Shown here: positions 35,913-45,702 of the stretch, one piece after another
Layout of the letters: every line of letters begins with the position of its first letter
Numbering within the stretch: the stretch's first letter is position 1
Assembly: GCA_041913045.1 (NCBI GenBank)
Contig: JAYSGB010000002.1
Coordinates: forward strand, 148,676-212,675
DNA length: 64,000 bases
Reading direction: 5' to 3'
Source: CAMLOF01 sp041913045
GTDB taxonomy: Bacteria; Pseudomonadota; Gammaproteobacteria; Burkholderiales; Burkholderiaceae_C
Notes under the pieces: generated by a model
Database searches by the model: none
Seen by the model: the letters and a program-made list of their open reading frames with translations, nothing else
Told to the model about the DNA's origin: nothing
Translations under genes and position numbers: made by a program

Positions 35913-35947
35913 AAAAAAAGCCACCGGGCTTGCGGCCACGGTGGCTT
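35913..35947 (-). terminator. intrinsic terminator after the BMP gene
   Basis: On the minus strand a perfect nine-base stem (AAGCCACCG / CGGTGGCTT) with a 12-base loop runs directly into a T-run (35919-35913). It lies just after the stop of the binding-protein gene at 35966 and separates the transporter operon from the Rieske-deaminase pair. Confidence 0.85.
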
Positions 35948-35965
35948 GCCTTGACCTGAATCAGA

Positions 35966-37108
35966 TCAGTTGGGCAGCTTGCCTTCCACGCCCTTGACGT
36001 AGAACTTGATGCCACCCAGGAAGGCGTCGTCGGCAACCTGGTCCTTGGCCAGCACGTCCTTGCCGGACTGGTCCTTGATCGGGCCCTTCCAGATGGCGAA
36101 GGAGCCGTCTTTCAGACCGGCCTTGACGGTGTCGATCTTGGCCTTGACATCGGCGGGCACGTCTTCAGCGATGGAGACCATGTCGATCGCGCCTTCTTTG
36201 TGGCCCCACCACACGGAACCAGTGCTCCAGGTGCCTTCCAGGGCGTCCTTGGTGGCCTTGATGTAGTACGGACCCCAGTTGATGACGGCGGAACCCAGGT
36301 GAGCCTTGGGACCGTAGGCGGTCATGTCGGAATCCCAGCCGAAGGCGCGCTTGCCCATTTTCTCGGCGGTCTGCAGCACGGCAGAAGAGTCGGTGTTCTG
36401 CATCAGCACGTCGGCGCCGCCGTTGATGAGCGACGTGGCGGCTTCGGTTTCCTTCGGCGGATCGAACCAGCCGTTGACCCACACGACCTTGGTCTTGACC
36501 TTCGGGTTGACCGACTGCGCACCCAGCGTGAAGCTGTTGATGTTGCGGATCACCTCGGGGATTGGGATGGAAGCCACCACGCCCAGCGTGTTGGTCTTGG
36601 TCATGGCACCGGCAATCACGCCAGCCATGTACGCGCCTTCATAGGTGCGGCTGTCGTAGGTGCGCATGTTCTCGGCGGTCTTGTAGCCGGTGGCGTGCTC
36701 GAACTTCACGTCCTTGAAGTCGGGGGCAACCTTGAGCATGGGCTCCATGTAGCCAAAGGTGGTGCCGAAGATCAGCTTGTTGCCCTGGCCAGCCAGGTCA
36801 CGCAGCACGCGCTCGGCGTCAGCGCTCTCGGGAACGTTTTCCACGAAGGAGGTGACGACCTTGTCGCCAAATTCCTTTTCGACCGCCTTGCGGCCGTTGT
36901 CGTGGGCGAAGGTCCAGCCGCCGTCGCCCACAGGGCCAACGTAGGCAAAGGCGATCTTCAGCGGCTCGGCCTTGGGTGCCTCGGTCACGGGAGCGGGCGC
37001 GGGAGCCGGTGCCGGCTCCTCTTTCTTGCCACAGCCTACGAGCGCGGCGCTGGCCAGCGCGGTGAGCGCAGCCACCTTGAGCCAGGAACGTTTGTTCAGG
37101 TTGGTCAT
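35966..37108 (-). CDS. BMP-family (purine nucleoside) ABC transporter lipoprotein
   Basis: A 380-residue lipoprotein with signal and lipobox ALVGC ending at Cys26, then a Pro/Ala linker. The binding domain is of the BMP/PnrA type (FAYVGPVGDGGWTFAHDNGR, YEGAYMAGVIAGAMTKTN). Such proteins bind purine nucleosides or related bases for a four-part ABC transporter, whose two permeases and ATPase are encoded immediately upstream on the same strand. A strong terminator follows it, so it closes the operon. Confidence 0.92.
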   Translation of the reverse strand: MTNLNKRSWLKVAALTALASAALVGCGKKEEPAPAPAPAPVTEAPKAEPLKIAFAYVGPVGDGGWTFAHDNGRKAVEKEFGDKVVTSFVENVPESADAERVLRDLAGQGNKLIFGTTFGYMEPMLKVAPDFKDVKFEHATGYKTAENMRTYDSRTYEGAYMAGVIAGAMTKTNTLGVVASIPIPEVIRNINSFTLGAQSVNPKVKTKVVWVNGWFDPPKETEAATSLINGGADVLMQNTDSSAVLQTAEKMGKRAFGWDSDMTAYGPKAHLGSAVINWGPYYIKATKDALEGTWSTGSVWWGHKEGAIDMVSIAEDVPADVKAKIDTVKAGLKDGSFAIWKGPIKDQSGKDVLAKDQVADDAFLGGIKFYVKGVEGKLPN

Positions 37109-37157
37109 ATCGACTCCAAAGAGCGGTGTTGATGAAACGGAAACGGCGAAAACGAAA

Positions 37158-38084
37158 TTATGAGCCCGGATAGAACGGTTTGCCGATGGAGCTGGGCATG
37201 TTCACACGAATCCACTGCGGATTGCGCGAGATAAGCACCAGTACCACCACCGTTGCCAGGTAGGGCAGCATGGTCAGGAACTGGCTCGGCACGTTGACAC
37301 CGATGCCCTGCAGATGGAACTGGAGCATGGTGACACCGCCGAACAGGTACGCTCCCAGCAAGACGCGTGCCGGGCGCCAGGTGGCGAAGGTGGTGAGCGC
37401 CAGGGCAATCCAGCCCTTGCCCGCGATCATGCCTTCCACCCACAGGGGGGTATAGACGGTGGACACGTAAGCGCCCGCCAGCCCGCACAAGGCACCGCCT
37501 GCCACCACAGCCATCAGGCGGATGCGGCGCACCGGGTAGCCCAGGGCGTGCGCAGATTCGGGGCTTTCGCCCACGCTGCGCAGCACCAGCCCGGCGCGGG
37601 TACGGTAGAGGAACCAGATGAGCCCGATGGTGAGCGCCACGCCAACGTACACCATGGGGTGGTGACGGAACAAAGCGCTACCAAGGAAGGGAATGTCGGC
37701 CAGCAACGGAATGGCGTGTTGCGCCTGCTCGGGCAACTTGGCCTGCACGTAAGACGTGCCAGCAAATGCCGAGAAACCCGCACCGAAAAGCGACAGCGCC
37801 AACCCGGTGGCGTACTGGTTGGTGTTGAGCCAGATGACCAGCACCCCGAAGATGACTGCCAGTACAGCACCAGCGAGCATGCCCGCACCAAACCCGGCCA
37901 GCGTGCTGCCGGTGTGCACCACCGTGGCAAAACCGGCCAGGGCGGCGCAGAGCATCATGCCCTCGGCCCCCAGGTTGACGATGCCTGCCTTTTCGTTGAT
38001 GAGCAGCCCCAGCGAGGCGATGGCCAGAACAGTGCCCGCGTTGAGCGAGGCGGCGATGAGCAGAGCCGTGGATTCCATGGTCAC
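37158..38084 (-). CDS. nucleoside ABC transporter permease
   Basis: A 308-residue BPD_transp_2 permease with about eight to nine helices, of the YufQ/NupC type. It has the short EAM-like sequence NLGAEGMMLCAALAGF near 36-51 and ALGYPVRRIRL near 180. It forms the channel with the permease gene directly before it (overlap of four bases). Its stop precedes the lipoprotein gene by 49 bases. Confidence 0.9.
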   Translation of the reverse strand: MTMESTALLIAASLNAGTVLAIASLGLLINEKAGIVNLGAEGMMLCAALAGFATVVHTGSTLAGFGAGMLAGAVLAVIFGVLVIWLNTNQYATGLALSLFGAGFSAFAGTSYVQAKLPEQAQHAIPLLADIPFLGSALFRHHPMVYVGVALTIGLIWFLYRTRAGLVLRSVGESPESAHALGYPVRRIRLMAVVAGGALCGLAGAYVSTVYTPLWVEGMIAGKGWIALALTTFATWRPARVLLGAYLFGGVTMLQFHLQGIGVNVPSQFLTMLPYLATVVVLVLISRNPQWIRVNMPSSIGKPFYPGS

Positions 38085-39136
38085 TTCCTCAGCTTGATGC
38101 GGTAGGCGATGAGCGTGTCGCAGGCCAGCAGCGCAAACAGCAGCAGCCCCTGAAACACCCCGGTGATGGACTTGGGCAGTCCCAGGCGCGACTGCGCCAG
38201 TTCACCGCCGATGTAGAACATGCTCATGAGGATGGCGGAGAACACAATGCCCAGCGGATGCAGCCGCCCCACGAATGCGACGATGATGGCAGCAAAGCCA
38301 TAACCCGCAGGCACATACGGCGTGAGCTGACCGATAGGCCCGGCCACCTCCAGCGCCCCCGCCAAGCCAGCCGCCGCACCCGACACGAGCAAGGCAATCC
38401 ACAAGGCCCGCCGGGACGAGAAGCCCGCGTAACGTGCCGCTGCCGGAGCCAGCCCACCCACCTGCTGGGCAAAGCCCGAGTAGGTGCGGAACAGGTACAC
38501 CCACACGGCAGCCACGCCTGCCAGCGCCAGCACCAGGCCGATGCTGACGCGCGAGCCGTCAAACAGCCGCGGCACCATGGCCACCTTTTCGAAAGTCTTG
38601 GTCTGCGGGAAATTGAAGCCCAGGGGGTCTTTCCACGGCCCGTAGACCAGGTAGTTGAGCACCTGCACCGCCACATACACCAGCATCAGGCTGACGAGAA
38701 TTTCGTTGGCATTGAAGCGGTCGCGCAGCAAGGCAGTGATGCCCGCCCACACCATACCGCCCAGCACACCGGCCAGCAGCACGGCGGGCACGATCCAGGG
38801 GCCGGTGGTCTTGTCGGCCAGCAGGGCCACGCCCCCGGCGCAGATGGCACCGATGACGAACTGCCCCTCTGCGCCGATGTTCCACACGTTGGAGCGGAAG
38901 CACACGGCCAAACCCAGCGCAATGAGCAGCAACGGGGTGGCCTTGACCATCAACTCGCCCACGGCGTACCAGGACTTGAGTGGCTCCACAAAGAACACCT
39001 GCAGGCCACGCACCGGGTCTTTGCCCAGCGCCGCGAACAGGATGACGCCGATGACGACGGTGATGACCAGCGCCAGCAAGGGCGAGGCATAACTCCAGGC
39101 CTTGGAAGGCTGGGGCCGGACTTCAAGCTTGAGCAT
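38081..39136 (-). CDS. nucleoside ABC transporter permease
   Basis: A 351-residue BPD_transp_2 permease of the YufP/NupB type with about nine helices (RSNVWNIGAEGQFVIGAICAG region near 80-99). It is the second channel subunit. The ATG at 39136 overlaps the ATPase stop region by 14 bases; an in-frame ATG at 39157 gives a longer overlap and is less likely. Confidence 0.9.
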   Translation of the reverse strand: MLKLEVRPQPSKAWSYASPLLALVITVVIGVILFAALGKDPVRGLQVFFVEPLKSWYAVGELMVKATPLLLIALGLAVCFRSNVWNIGAEGQFVIGAICAGGVALLADKTTGPWIVPAVLLAGVLGGMVWAGITALLRDRFNANEILVSLMLVYVAVQVLNYLVYGPWKDPLGFNFPQTKTFEKVAMVPRLFDGSRVSIGLVLALAGVAAVWVYLFRTYSGFAQQVGGLAPAAARYAGFSSRRALWIALLVSGAAAGLAGALEVAGPIGQLTPYVPAGYGFAAIIVAFVGRLHPLGIVFSAILMSMFYIGGELAQSRLGLPKSITGVFQGLLLFALLACDTLIAYRIKLRK

Positions 39137-40670
39137 GGGCCACCTCCTCTTGCGCAACGGCTTTCACCGGCGCGTCCCACAAGCCCGACATCCATTCCCC
39201 GATGCGCTCGACGGTGGCGTCGGAGCGCATCACGCTGGGCGACAGGCGCCCCTTGGCAATCACGTGCATGCGGTCACATATTTCAAACAATTCGTCCAGC
39301 TCCTCGCTCACCACCAGCACGGCGCAACCCGCGTCGCGCAGGGCCAGTATCTCGCCACGTATCTGGGCAGATGCGCCCACGTCCACGCCCCAGGTGGGCT
39401 GGCTGACGATGAGCAGTTTGGGTTTGGCCTCGATCTCGCGGCCCACGATGAATTTCTGCAGGTTGCCGCCTGACAGCGACTTGGCAGCCGCGTCCGGCCC
39501 GTTGGCCTTGACCTTGTAGCGGGCGATGATGTCGGTGGCCTGCTCGCGCAGCGCCCCCAGCTTGAGCCAACCCATGGAGCCAATGGCGTCGCGCCGCGAC
39601 AGCAGCAGGTTCTGCGCCAGACTGAGCGTGGGCACCGCCCCTCTGCCCAGGCGCTCTTCCGGCACAAAGTGCAGCCCCATCTTGCGGCGGCGCCCTGGCG
39701 CCATGCGGGACACATCTTGCGTGCCCATGCGAATGCTGCCCGCAGGTGAGCGCGGGTTCTCGCCAGACAACGCGTAGAGCAGTTCGCCCTGCCCGTTGCC
39801 GGACACGCCCGCAATGCCCACCACTTCGCCAGCGCGCACCTGCAGGGTCACATCGCGCAGGTGGGTGCCGAAGGGGTCATCGCTGGTCAGGCTCAGGCCC
39901 TTCACGTCCAGCACCACTTCGCCGGGGGCATAGGCGCGCACGTCCAGGTGCGGCGGTTCGGCCCCAATCATCAGGCGGCTGAGTGAAGCGTTGCTCTCCT
40001 GGCGCGGGTCGCAAACGCCCGTGACCTTGCCGCCGCGCATCACCGTGCAGGCGTCGCACAGCTCGCGAATCTCGTGCAGCTTGTGGCTGATGTAGAGGAT
40101 GCTGCAGCCCTCGCTGGCCAGCTTGCGCAGCACAACGAAGAGCTTTTCCACCGCCTGCGGCGTGAGCACGGACGTGGGCTCGTCCAGGATCAGCAGCTGG
40201 GGGTTGGTCAGAAGAGCACGGATGATCTCGACGCGCTGCATCTCGCCCACGCTCAGGCTGTGCACCGGGCGCGCGGGGTCGATGTCCAGCCCATATTCGC
40301 GCGCCTTGACGCTGATGCTCTCGCTCACCTCTGCCAGGCTGAGGGATTTGTCCAGACCCAGCCACACGTTCTCGGCCACGGTGAGGGTGTCGAACAGGCT
40401 GAAGTGCTGGAACACCATGCTGATGCCCAGCGCACGCGCTTCCTGCGGGTTGCGGATGTGCACCGGCTTGCCGTTGAAGAGCACGGCGCCATCGTCGGGT
40501 TTGACGGCACCGTAGATGATCTTCATGAGCGTGGACTTGCCCGCTCCGTTTTCGCCCAGCACGGCGTGCACGCTGCCGGGTGCCACGGTGAGCGATACGT
40601 TGTCGTTGGCCACCACGCCTGGGTAGCGCTTGGTGATCTGTGTCAGCTGTAGACGTGCGTGATGACTCAT
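39123..40670 (-). CDS. nucleoside ABC transporter ATPase with two nucleotide-binding domains
   Basis: A 515-residue fused double ATPase of the YufO/NupA type. Domain 1 has the Walker A GENGAGKST (near 39), the signature SVGEMQRVEI and LLILDEPTSVL. Domain 2 has a degenerate P-loop-like GVSGNGQGEL and the signature LSGGNLQKFI with LLIVSQPTWGVDVG. Two-domain ATPases with one altered site are normal for sugar and nucleoside importers of this class. It is the first gene of the transporter operon, 20 bases after the LysR gene end. The upstream in-frame Met at 40808 is inside the LysR gene and is rejected. Confidence 0.93.
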   Translation of the reverse strand: MSHHARLQLTQITKRYPGVVANDNVSLTVAPGSVHAVLGENGAGKSTLMKIIYGAVKPDDGAVLFNGKPVHIRNPQEARALGISMVFQHFSLFDTLTVAENVWLGLDKSLSLAEVSESISVKAREYGLDIDPARPVHSLSVGEMQRVEIIRALLTNPQLLILDEPTSVLTPQAVEKLFVVLRKLASEGCSILYISHKLHEIRELCDACTVMRGGKVTGVCDPRQESNASLSRLMIGAEPPHLDVRAYAPGEVVLDVKGLSLTSDDPFGTHLRDVTLQVRAGEVVGIAGVSGNGQGELLYALSGENPRSPAGSIRMGTQDVSRMAPGRRRKMGLHFVPEERLGRGAVPTLSLAQNLLLSRRDAIGSMGWLKLGALREQATDIIARYKVKANGPDAAAKSLSGGNLQKFIVGREIEAKPKLLIVSQPTWGVDVGASAQIRGEILALRDAGCAVLVVSEELDELFEICDRMHVIAKGRLSPSVMRSDATVERIGEWMSGLWDAPVKAVAQEEVAHAQA

Positions 40671-40690
40671 GCGTTGGGGGCGTCGGTGCG

Positions 40691-41689
40691 TTAGGCTGGG
40701 GGGGGTCGGCGGGCGGAGGCCTGCCGGGCGGGTATGGGCGACTCGTCGGGCTGCGACTCGTCTTGCCGCAACGTTGACGCCACCGTCTTGATGCTGTCGC
40801 GCAACCACTGGGCTGCAGGCGACGCATGGGTGCGCTCATGCCACAGCTGATAGTACATGAGACGAGGGAAGGCAATGGGGCATGGAAGGATCTCGACGGG
40901 CAGCTGGTCTACGAAGCGTTCGCAGAACTTGCGGCCGGTGGTGAGCACAAGCAAACTCGATGCCACCATGGACGGGATCAGGCTGAAGTACGGGCTGCGC
41001 ACCGTGATGTTGCGGATGAGGCCCAAGGTGCCCAGGTGCATGTCGATGACGCCGCGCCCGCCGGGGTGCATGGGCATGGGCGCGATGTGCTCGGCCTGCA
41101 GCCAGGCGTCCACGTCCCAGCCGCGCCGCACGGCAGGGTGCTGGCGCGAGACGAGGCAGACGATCTCGTCGCCGAACAGGCGGCCCAGGTGCAGGTCTTC
41201 AGGCGGTTGCGGCCAGTTGCCGATGACCACGTCCACCTCGCCCTGGGCCAGGCGGCGGTGGTAGTCTGAATCACCCGAAAGGGTGTGGATTTCGATGGGG
41301 CACAGCGGCGCCTGCGTCTTGAGATGGGTGACCAGCTGCGGCAGGAAAAAGGGGTCGAGGTAATCGCTGGCCGCCAGGGTGAAGGTATGGCGTGCGGTGG
41401 CTGGCTCGAAGCGGCGCGCGTCAGAGAACATCACCTCGGCCGCGCGCAGGATGTTGGCTGCAGGTTCGATCATCCGCAACGCCACCGCCGTGGGCACCAT
41501 GCCCGTACCCGAACGAACCAGCAGCGGGTCGCCCGAAAGCTCACGCAGCCGCCGCAGCGCGGCGCTGACGGCCGGCTGGTACATGCCCAGGCGAAGGGCT
41601 GTGCGGGAAACGTTGCGTTCAGTGAGCACGGTATGCAAGACCCGGATGAGATGGAGGTCTATCTTGTCGAAAAGAGTTTGATCCTTCAT
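40691..41689 (-). CDS. LysR-family transcription regulator
   Basis: A 332-residue regulator with an N-terminal winged helix (IDLHLIRVLHTVLTERNVSRTALRLG, about 9-34, in part) and a periplasmic-binding-like effector domain (about 95-300, ASDYLDPFFLPQL). It is divergent from xdhAB and co-directional with the transporter genes, so it probably controls both in answer to a purine. The C-terminal tail is Pro/Ala-rich. The ATG at 41689 (MKDQTLFDKIDLHL) is preferred over 41722. Confidence 0.85.
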   Translation of the reverse strand: MKDQTLFDKIDLHLIRVLHTVLTERNVSRTALRLGMYQPAVSAALRRLRELSGDPLLVRSGTGMVPTAVALRMIEPAANILRAAEVMFSDARRFEPATARHTFTLAASDYLDPFFLPQLVTHLKTQAPLCPIEIHTLSGDSDYHRRLAQGEVDVVIGNWPQPPEDLHLGRLFGDEIVCLVSRQHPAVRRGWDVDAWLQAEHIAPMPMHPGGRGVIDMHLGTLGLIRNITVRSPYFSLIPSMVASSLLVLTTGRKFCERFVDQLPVEILPCPIAFPRLMYYQLWHERTHASPAAQWLRDSIKTVASTLRQDESQPDESPIPARQASARRPPPA

Positions 41690-41707
41690 ACCTTGCTTCA
41701 CATTGGC

Positions 41708-41727
41708 GGCATACAGTGGCATATATG
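41708..41727. promoter_or_regulatory. direct repeat and dyad in the LysR-xdhA intergenic region
   Basis: GGCATA occurs twice (41708-41713 and 41718-41723), and CATA (41710) faces TATG (41724) as a dyad. This lies between the divergent starts at 41689 and 41783, where a LysR regulator should bind. A CATATA -10-like sequence with TTCACA 17 bases upstream overlaps it. The match is suggestive only. Confidence 0.35.
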
Positions 41728-41782
41728 TTGCTGCCGAGCAGGAAACGCTACCCTAGCGCGCATGACACCGAACGGAACTCCT

Positions 41783-43351
41783 ATGGCTGCCGATAGACCA
41801 CTGCGATTCGTCCGGCGAGCAGAGATTGTCTCGCTCGCCAATGTACCACCCAGCCGTACGCTGCTGGACCTGCTAAGGGAGGACCTGGGCCTCACCGCCA
41901 CCAAGGAGGGCTGCGGCGAAGGCGACTGCGGTGCGTGCACCGTGGTGCTGGCCGAACCCGACGGCAAAGGCGTGCGCTACCGGGCCATCAACAGCTGCAT
42001 CCGCCTGGCGCATTCGGTGGACGGCATGGCGCTGTGGACGGCCGAAGACCTGGCCAGCGACCCGCTGATCGACCGCCAGGGCGCTGACCTGCACCCCGCC
42101 CAGCAGGCCATGCTGGACGCCCACGGATCGCAGTGCGGCTTTTGCACGCCGGGTTTTGTGATGAGCCTGTTTGGCATGTACCAGAACCACTGCGCGCGAG
42201 GTGACGCCATCGACCGCGCCACCGCGCAGGCCGAACTGTCGGGCAACCTGTGCCGCTGTACCGGCTACCGCCCCATATTGGATGCAGCGCAAGCGATGGA
42301 ACAGCTGCCCGCCGCACGCGTGGACGAGCGCAAGCTGCGGGGCCTGCTGCGCCAGATTGCCCCGGAAGCCGGCGACGGCGACAAGAACTACCAGGCCCCC
42401 ACCACGCTGGAGGCGTTGCTGCAGGCCCGTGCCCGGCACCCAGGCGCCCAGGTGGTGGCAGGCTGCACCGACGTGGGCCTGTGGGTAACCAAGGGCCACC
42501 AGCAGTACCCCCAGGTGCTGGACGTGACCCGCGCCGCAGAACTGCGCCGCATCGAGCGTTACCCGCACCACATAGCCATTGGGGCAGCAGCCACCCTGAC
42601 CGACGCCTTTGCCGCGTTGGTGAAAGACCGCCCGCAGTTGGCCGCCTTTGCCGAGCGCTTTGCCGGGTTGCCGGTGCGCAACTCCGGCACGCTGGGCGGC
42701 AACGTGGCCAACGGTTCGCCCATTGGAGACAGCATGCCCCTGCTCATTGCCCTGGGCGCGAGCGTGGTGCTGATGCGCTGGGCCGGTCGCGGCCAGCGCG
42801 GCCGTGTTGAACACCGCGAACTGGCGCTGGAAGACTTCTACACCGGCTACCGCCAGAACGTGCTGCGCCCCGACGAGCTCCTGGCCTGGATCAAGGTGCC
42901 GCGCCCGGGCAAACCCCTCCCTGCTGGGCAACCCAGCGGCAATGGCGAATGGACGCGGGTGTACAAGGTGTCCAAACGGTTTGACGACGACATTTCCGCC
43001 GTGTGCCTGGCCATTTCGCTGCAGATTGAGCGGGGCGTGGTGGCCAAAGCCTCCATCGGCGCGGGCGGCGTGGCGGCCACACCGGCACGCGCCACGGCTG
43101 CCGAAGCGGCTTTGACCGGCCAGCCCTGGAATGCCGACACCGTGCGCCGCGCCATGGCGGTGCTGCGCGAGTCCTTCCAGCCCATTTCAGACATGCGCGC
43201 CAGCGCCCACTACCGCCGCGAGGTGCTGGGCAACCTGCTGTGGCGCTGCTGGCTGGAAAGCAGCACGCCACCGGGCAGCCAGGTCATCAGCCTGGAGCGC
43301 CTGCAACCCGCCCTGCTGGGCGCTTCTTCCATACAGGAGGGCACACGATGA
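41783..43351 (+). CDS. xdhA: xanthine dehydrogenase small subunit
   Basis: A 522-residue subunit with two [2Fe-2S] clusters and FAD. The plant-type ferredoxin has Cys44, Cys49 and Cys52 (GCGEGDCGAC) and a fourth Cys near 72. The second cluster uses CGFC and CRC (SGNLCRCTGYRP). The FAD domain follows (GNVANGSPIGDSMP). It oxidises hypoxanthine and xanthine to urate with XdhB. The ATG at 41783 has GGAA five bases upstream; an ATG at 41762 lacks a ribosome site. The stop overlaps the xdhB start. The C-terminal domain is the CO-dehydrogenase flavoprotein C-terminal type. Confidence 0.95.
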   Translation: MAADRPLRFVRRAEIVSLANVPPSRTLLDLLREDLGLTATKEGCGEGDCGACTVVLAEPDGKGVRYRAINSCIRLAHSVDGMALWTAEDLASDPLIDRQGADLHPAQQAMLDAHGSQCGFCTPGFVMSLFGMYQNHCARGDAIDRATAQAELSGNLCRCTGYRPILDAAQAMEQLPAARVDERKLRGLLRQIAPEAGDGDKNYQAPTTLEALLQARARHPGAQVVAGCTDVGLWVTKGHQQYPQVLDVTRAAELRRIERYPHHIAIGAAATLTDAFAALVKDRPQLAAFAERFAGLPVRNSGTLGGNVANGSPIGDSMPLLIALGASVVLMRWAGRGQRGRVEHRELALEDFYTGYRQNVLRPDELLAWIKVPRPGKPLPAGQPSGNGEWTRVYKVSKRFDDDISAVCLAISLQIERGVVAKASIGAGGVAATPARATAAEAALTGQPWNADTVRRAMAVLRESFQPISDMRASAHYRREVLGNLLWRCWLESSTPPGSQVISLERLQPALLGASSIQEGTR

Positions 43352-45693
43352 CCACCCTCTCCCCCCAAAGCGGCGCCTTGGCCGCCGCACTGTCCCCGAT
43401 CGCCGCCCAGGCCGCCGGTGCCTGCGGGCAATCGCGCCCCCACGAAAGCGCGCGCGCGCAGATCGTGGGCGCCGCCACCTACGTGGACGACATCCCCGAG
43501 ATCAAAGGCACGCTGCATGCTGCGCCCATCCTCTCGCCAGTGGCGCATGGCCGCCTGCGCGGGGTGGACGCGAGTGCCGCCCTGGCCCTGCCCGGCGTGC
43601 GCAACGTGGTGCTGGCCGACGACATTCCCGGCGACAAGATACTGGCCGCCTTTGGGCACGACGAACCCGTGTTCGCCCTGGACACGGTGCAGCACGTGGG
43701 CCAGGTGATTGGCCTGGTGCTGGCCGACGACGTGATGAGCGCGCGCCGCGCCGCCCGCCGGGTGAAGCTGGACATTGAAGAACTGCCCCCCGTGCTGACC
43801 CCACGCGAGGCCCACGCCCGCCAGAGCTACGTACTGCCGCCCGTGCACGTGACGCGCGGCGACGCCGCCACCGCACTGAAGAACGCCCCGCACACCCTGA
43901 GCGGCTCGTTCGAGGTAGGCGGGCAGGAGCACTTCTACCTGGAAGGGCAGATTGCCTACGCGGTGCCGCACGAACAGCAGCAGTGGGTGATCTACAGCAG
44001 CACCCAGCACCCAGGTGAAATCCAGCACTGGGTGGCACACGCCCTGGGCCTGCATAACCACCGCGTGCGCGTGGAATGTCGGCGCATGGGCGGCGGCTTT
44101 GGCGGCAAGGAAACGCAGGCCGGGCACCTGGCTGTGTGGGCCGCCGTGGCCGCGCTCAAAGCGGGCTGCCCCGTGAAGCTGCGGCTGGACCGCGACGACG
44201 ACTTCCTTATCACCGGAAAGCGCCACCCCTTTGCCTACGACTACACCGCTGGCTTTGACGGCGAAGGCCGCCTGCTGGGGCTGGACCTGACGCTGCTGGC
44301 CAACTGCGGCTTTTCGGCCGACCTGTCGGGCCCCGTGGCAGACCGCGCCGTGTTCCACAGCGACAACGCCTACTTCCTGGACAACGTGGCCATCCACAGC
44401 TTCCGCTGCAAGACCAACGTGCAGAGCTTCACGGCCTTCCGGGGTTTTGGCGGACCGCAAGGCGTCATCGCCATCGAAACCATCCTGGGTGACATTGCCC
44501 GCCACCTGGGGCTGGACCCGCTGGCCGTGCGCCTGCGCAACCTCTATGGCATCAACGAACGCAACGTCACCCACTACCAGATGGCGGTGGAAGACAACAT
44601 CCTGGAGCCGCTCATCACCCGTCTGGCCGAAACCAGCCGCTACCAGGAACGCCGGCATGAGATCGCCGCATGGAACGTGGACAGCCCCATCGTCAAACGC
44701 GGGCTGGCGCTCACGCCGGTGAAGTTCGGCATCAGCTTCACGGCCACGCTGTTCAATCAGGCTGGGGCCTTGGTGCATGTGTACACCGACGGCAGCGTGA
44801 TGGTGAACCACGGCGGCACCGAGATGGGCCAGGGCCTGCACACCAAGGTGGCGCAGGTGGTGGCCGACGAGCTGGGCGTGCCGTTTGAGCGCGTGCTGGT
44901 GACCGCCAGCGACACGGCCCGGGTACCCAACGCCAGCGCCACCGCCGCCTCCAGCGGCACCGACCTGAACGGCCGCGCCGCACAGTTTGCGGCGCGCAAC
45001 GTGCGGCACAACCTGGCCGCCTTCGTCTGCGGGCTGGACGGTTGCGGCGCAGGCGAGGTGGAATTCCGCCACGGGCAGGTCATCAGCCCCAAGGCCACGC
45101 GCGGCTTCACCGAAGTGGTGGGCATGGCCTACGCCAACCGCATCCAGCTGTGGAGCGACGGCTTCTACCGCACGCCCAAGATCCACTACGACAAGACCAC
45201 ACTCACCGGGCGGCCCTTCTATTACTTTGCCTATGGCGCGGCATGCACCGAGGTGGCCATCGACACCCTCACCGGCGAAAGCCGCGTGCTGGCGGTGGAC
45301 ATCCTGCACGACGTGGGGCACAGCATCAACCCGGCCATCGACATAGGACAGATTGAAGGCGGCTTTGTGCAGGGCATGGGCTGGCTGACGACCGAAGAGC
45401 TGGTGTGGAACGCCAAGGGCAAGCTGGCCACCCACGCGCCCAGCACCTACAAGATCCCCGCCACGGGCGACGTGCCCGAACGGCTGAAGGTGGACCTGTG
45501 GCCCGAACCCAACCGCGAGGACAACGTGTTCGGCAGCAAGGCCGTGGGCGAGCCGCCGTTCATGCTGGCCATCAGCGTGTGGGAGGCCATACGCGATGCG
45601 GTGGCGCAGGCACGCGGGGATGGCGAGCCCGTGCGCATGGACGCGCCTGCGACGGCGGAGCGGGTGTTGGGGGCGTTGGGAATGGGTGGGTAG
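43348..45693 (+). CDS. xdhB: xanthine dehydrogenase molybdopterin subunit
   Basis: A 781-residue molybdenum subunit. The molybdopterin-binding motifs GGGFGGKET, FRGFGGPQGV and GTEMGQGLHTK are present. The catalytic Glu lies in KAVGEPPFMLA near the C-terminus. The start at 43348 has AGGAGG seven bases upstream and overlaps the xdhA stop. The usual xdhC, needed for cofactor sulfuration and insertion, is not found downstream; the next gene converges after nine bases. Confidence 0.96.
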   Translation: MTTLSPQSGALAAALSPIAAQAAGACGQSRPHESARAQIVGAATYVDDIPEIKGTLHAAPILSPVAHGRLRGVDASAALALPGVRNVVLADDIPGDKILAAFGHDEPVFALDTVQHVGQVIGLVLADDVMSARRAARRVKLDIEELPPVLTPREAHARQSYVLPPVHVTRGDAATALKNAPHTLSGSFEVGGQEHFYLEGQIAYAVPHEQQQWVIYSSTQHPGEIQHWVAHALGLHNHRVRVECRRMGGGFGGKETQAGHLAVWAAVAALKAGCPVKLRLDRDDDFLITGKRHPFAYDYTAGFDGEGRLLGLDLTLLANCGFSADLSGPVADRAVFHSDNAYFLDNVAIHSFRCKTNVQSFTAFRGFGGPQGVIAIETILGDIARHLGLDPLAVRLRNLYGINERNVTHYQMAVEDNILEPLITRLAETSRYQERRHEIAAWNVDSPIVKRGLALTPVKFGISFTATLFNQAGALVHVYTDGSVMVNHGGTEMGQGLHTKVAQVVADELGVPFERVLVTASDTARVPNASATAASSGTDLNGRAAQFAARNVRHNLAAFVCGLDGCGAGEVEFRHGQVISPKATRGFTEVVGMAYANRIQLWSDGFYRTPKIHYDKTTLTGRPFYYFAYGAACTEVAIDTLTGESRVLAVDILHDVGHSINPAIDIGQIEGGFVQGMGWLTTEELVWNAKGKLATHAPSTYKIPATGDVPERLKVDLWPEPNREDNVFGSKAVGEPPFMLAISVWEAIRDAVAQARGDGEPVRMDAPATAERVLGALGMGG

Positions 45694-45702
45694 ACCATCC
45701 AC

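Noticed and set aside
43350..43385. A third copy of the GC-rich repeat at the start of xdhB
   Set aside because: It shares only a C-run and a short G/C pattern, not the 19-base core.
43210..45702. An 830-codon open frame antisense to xdhB
   Set aside because: Composition is His/Gly/Val-rich and without motifs; xdhB on the other strand is unmistakable.
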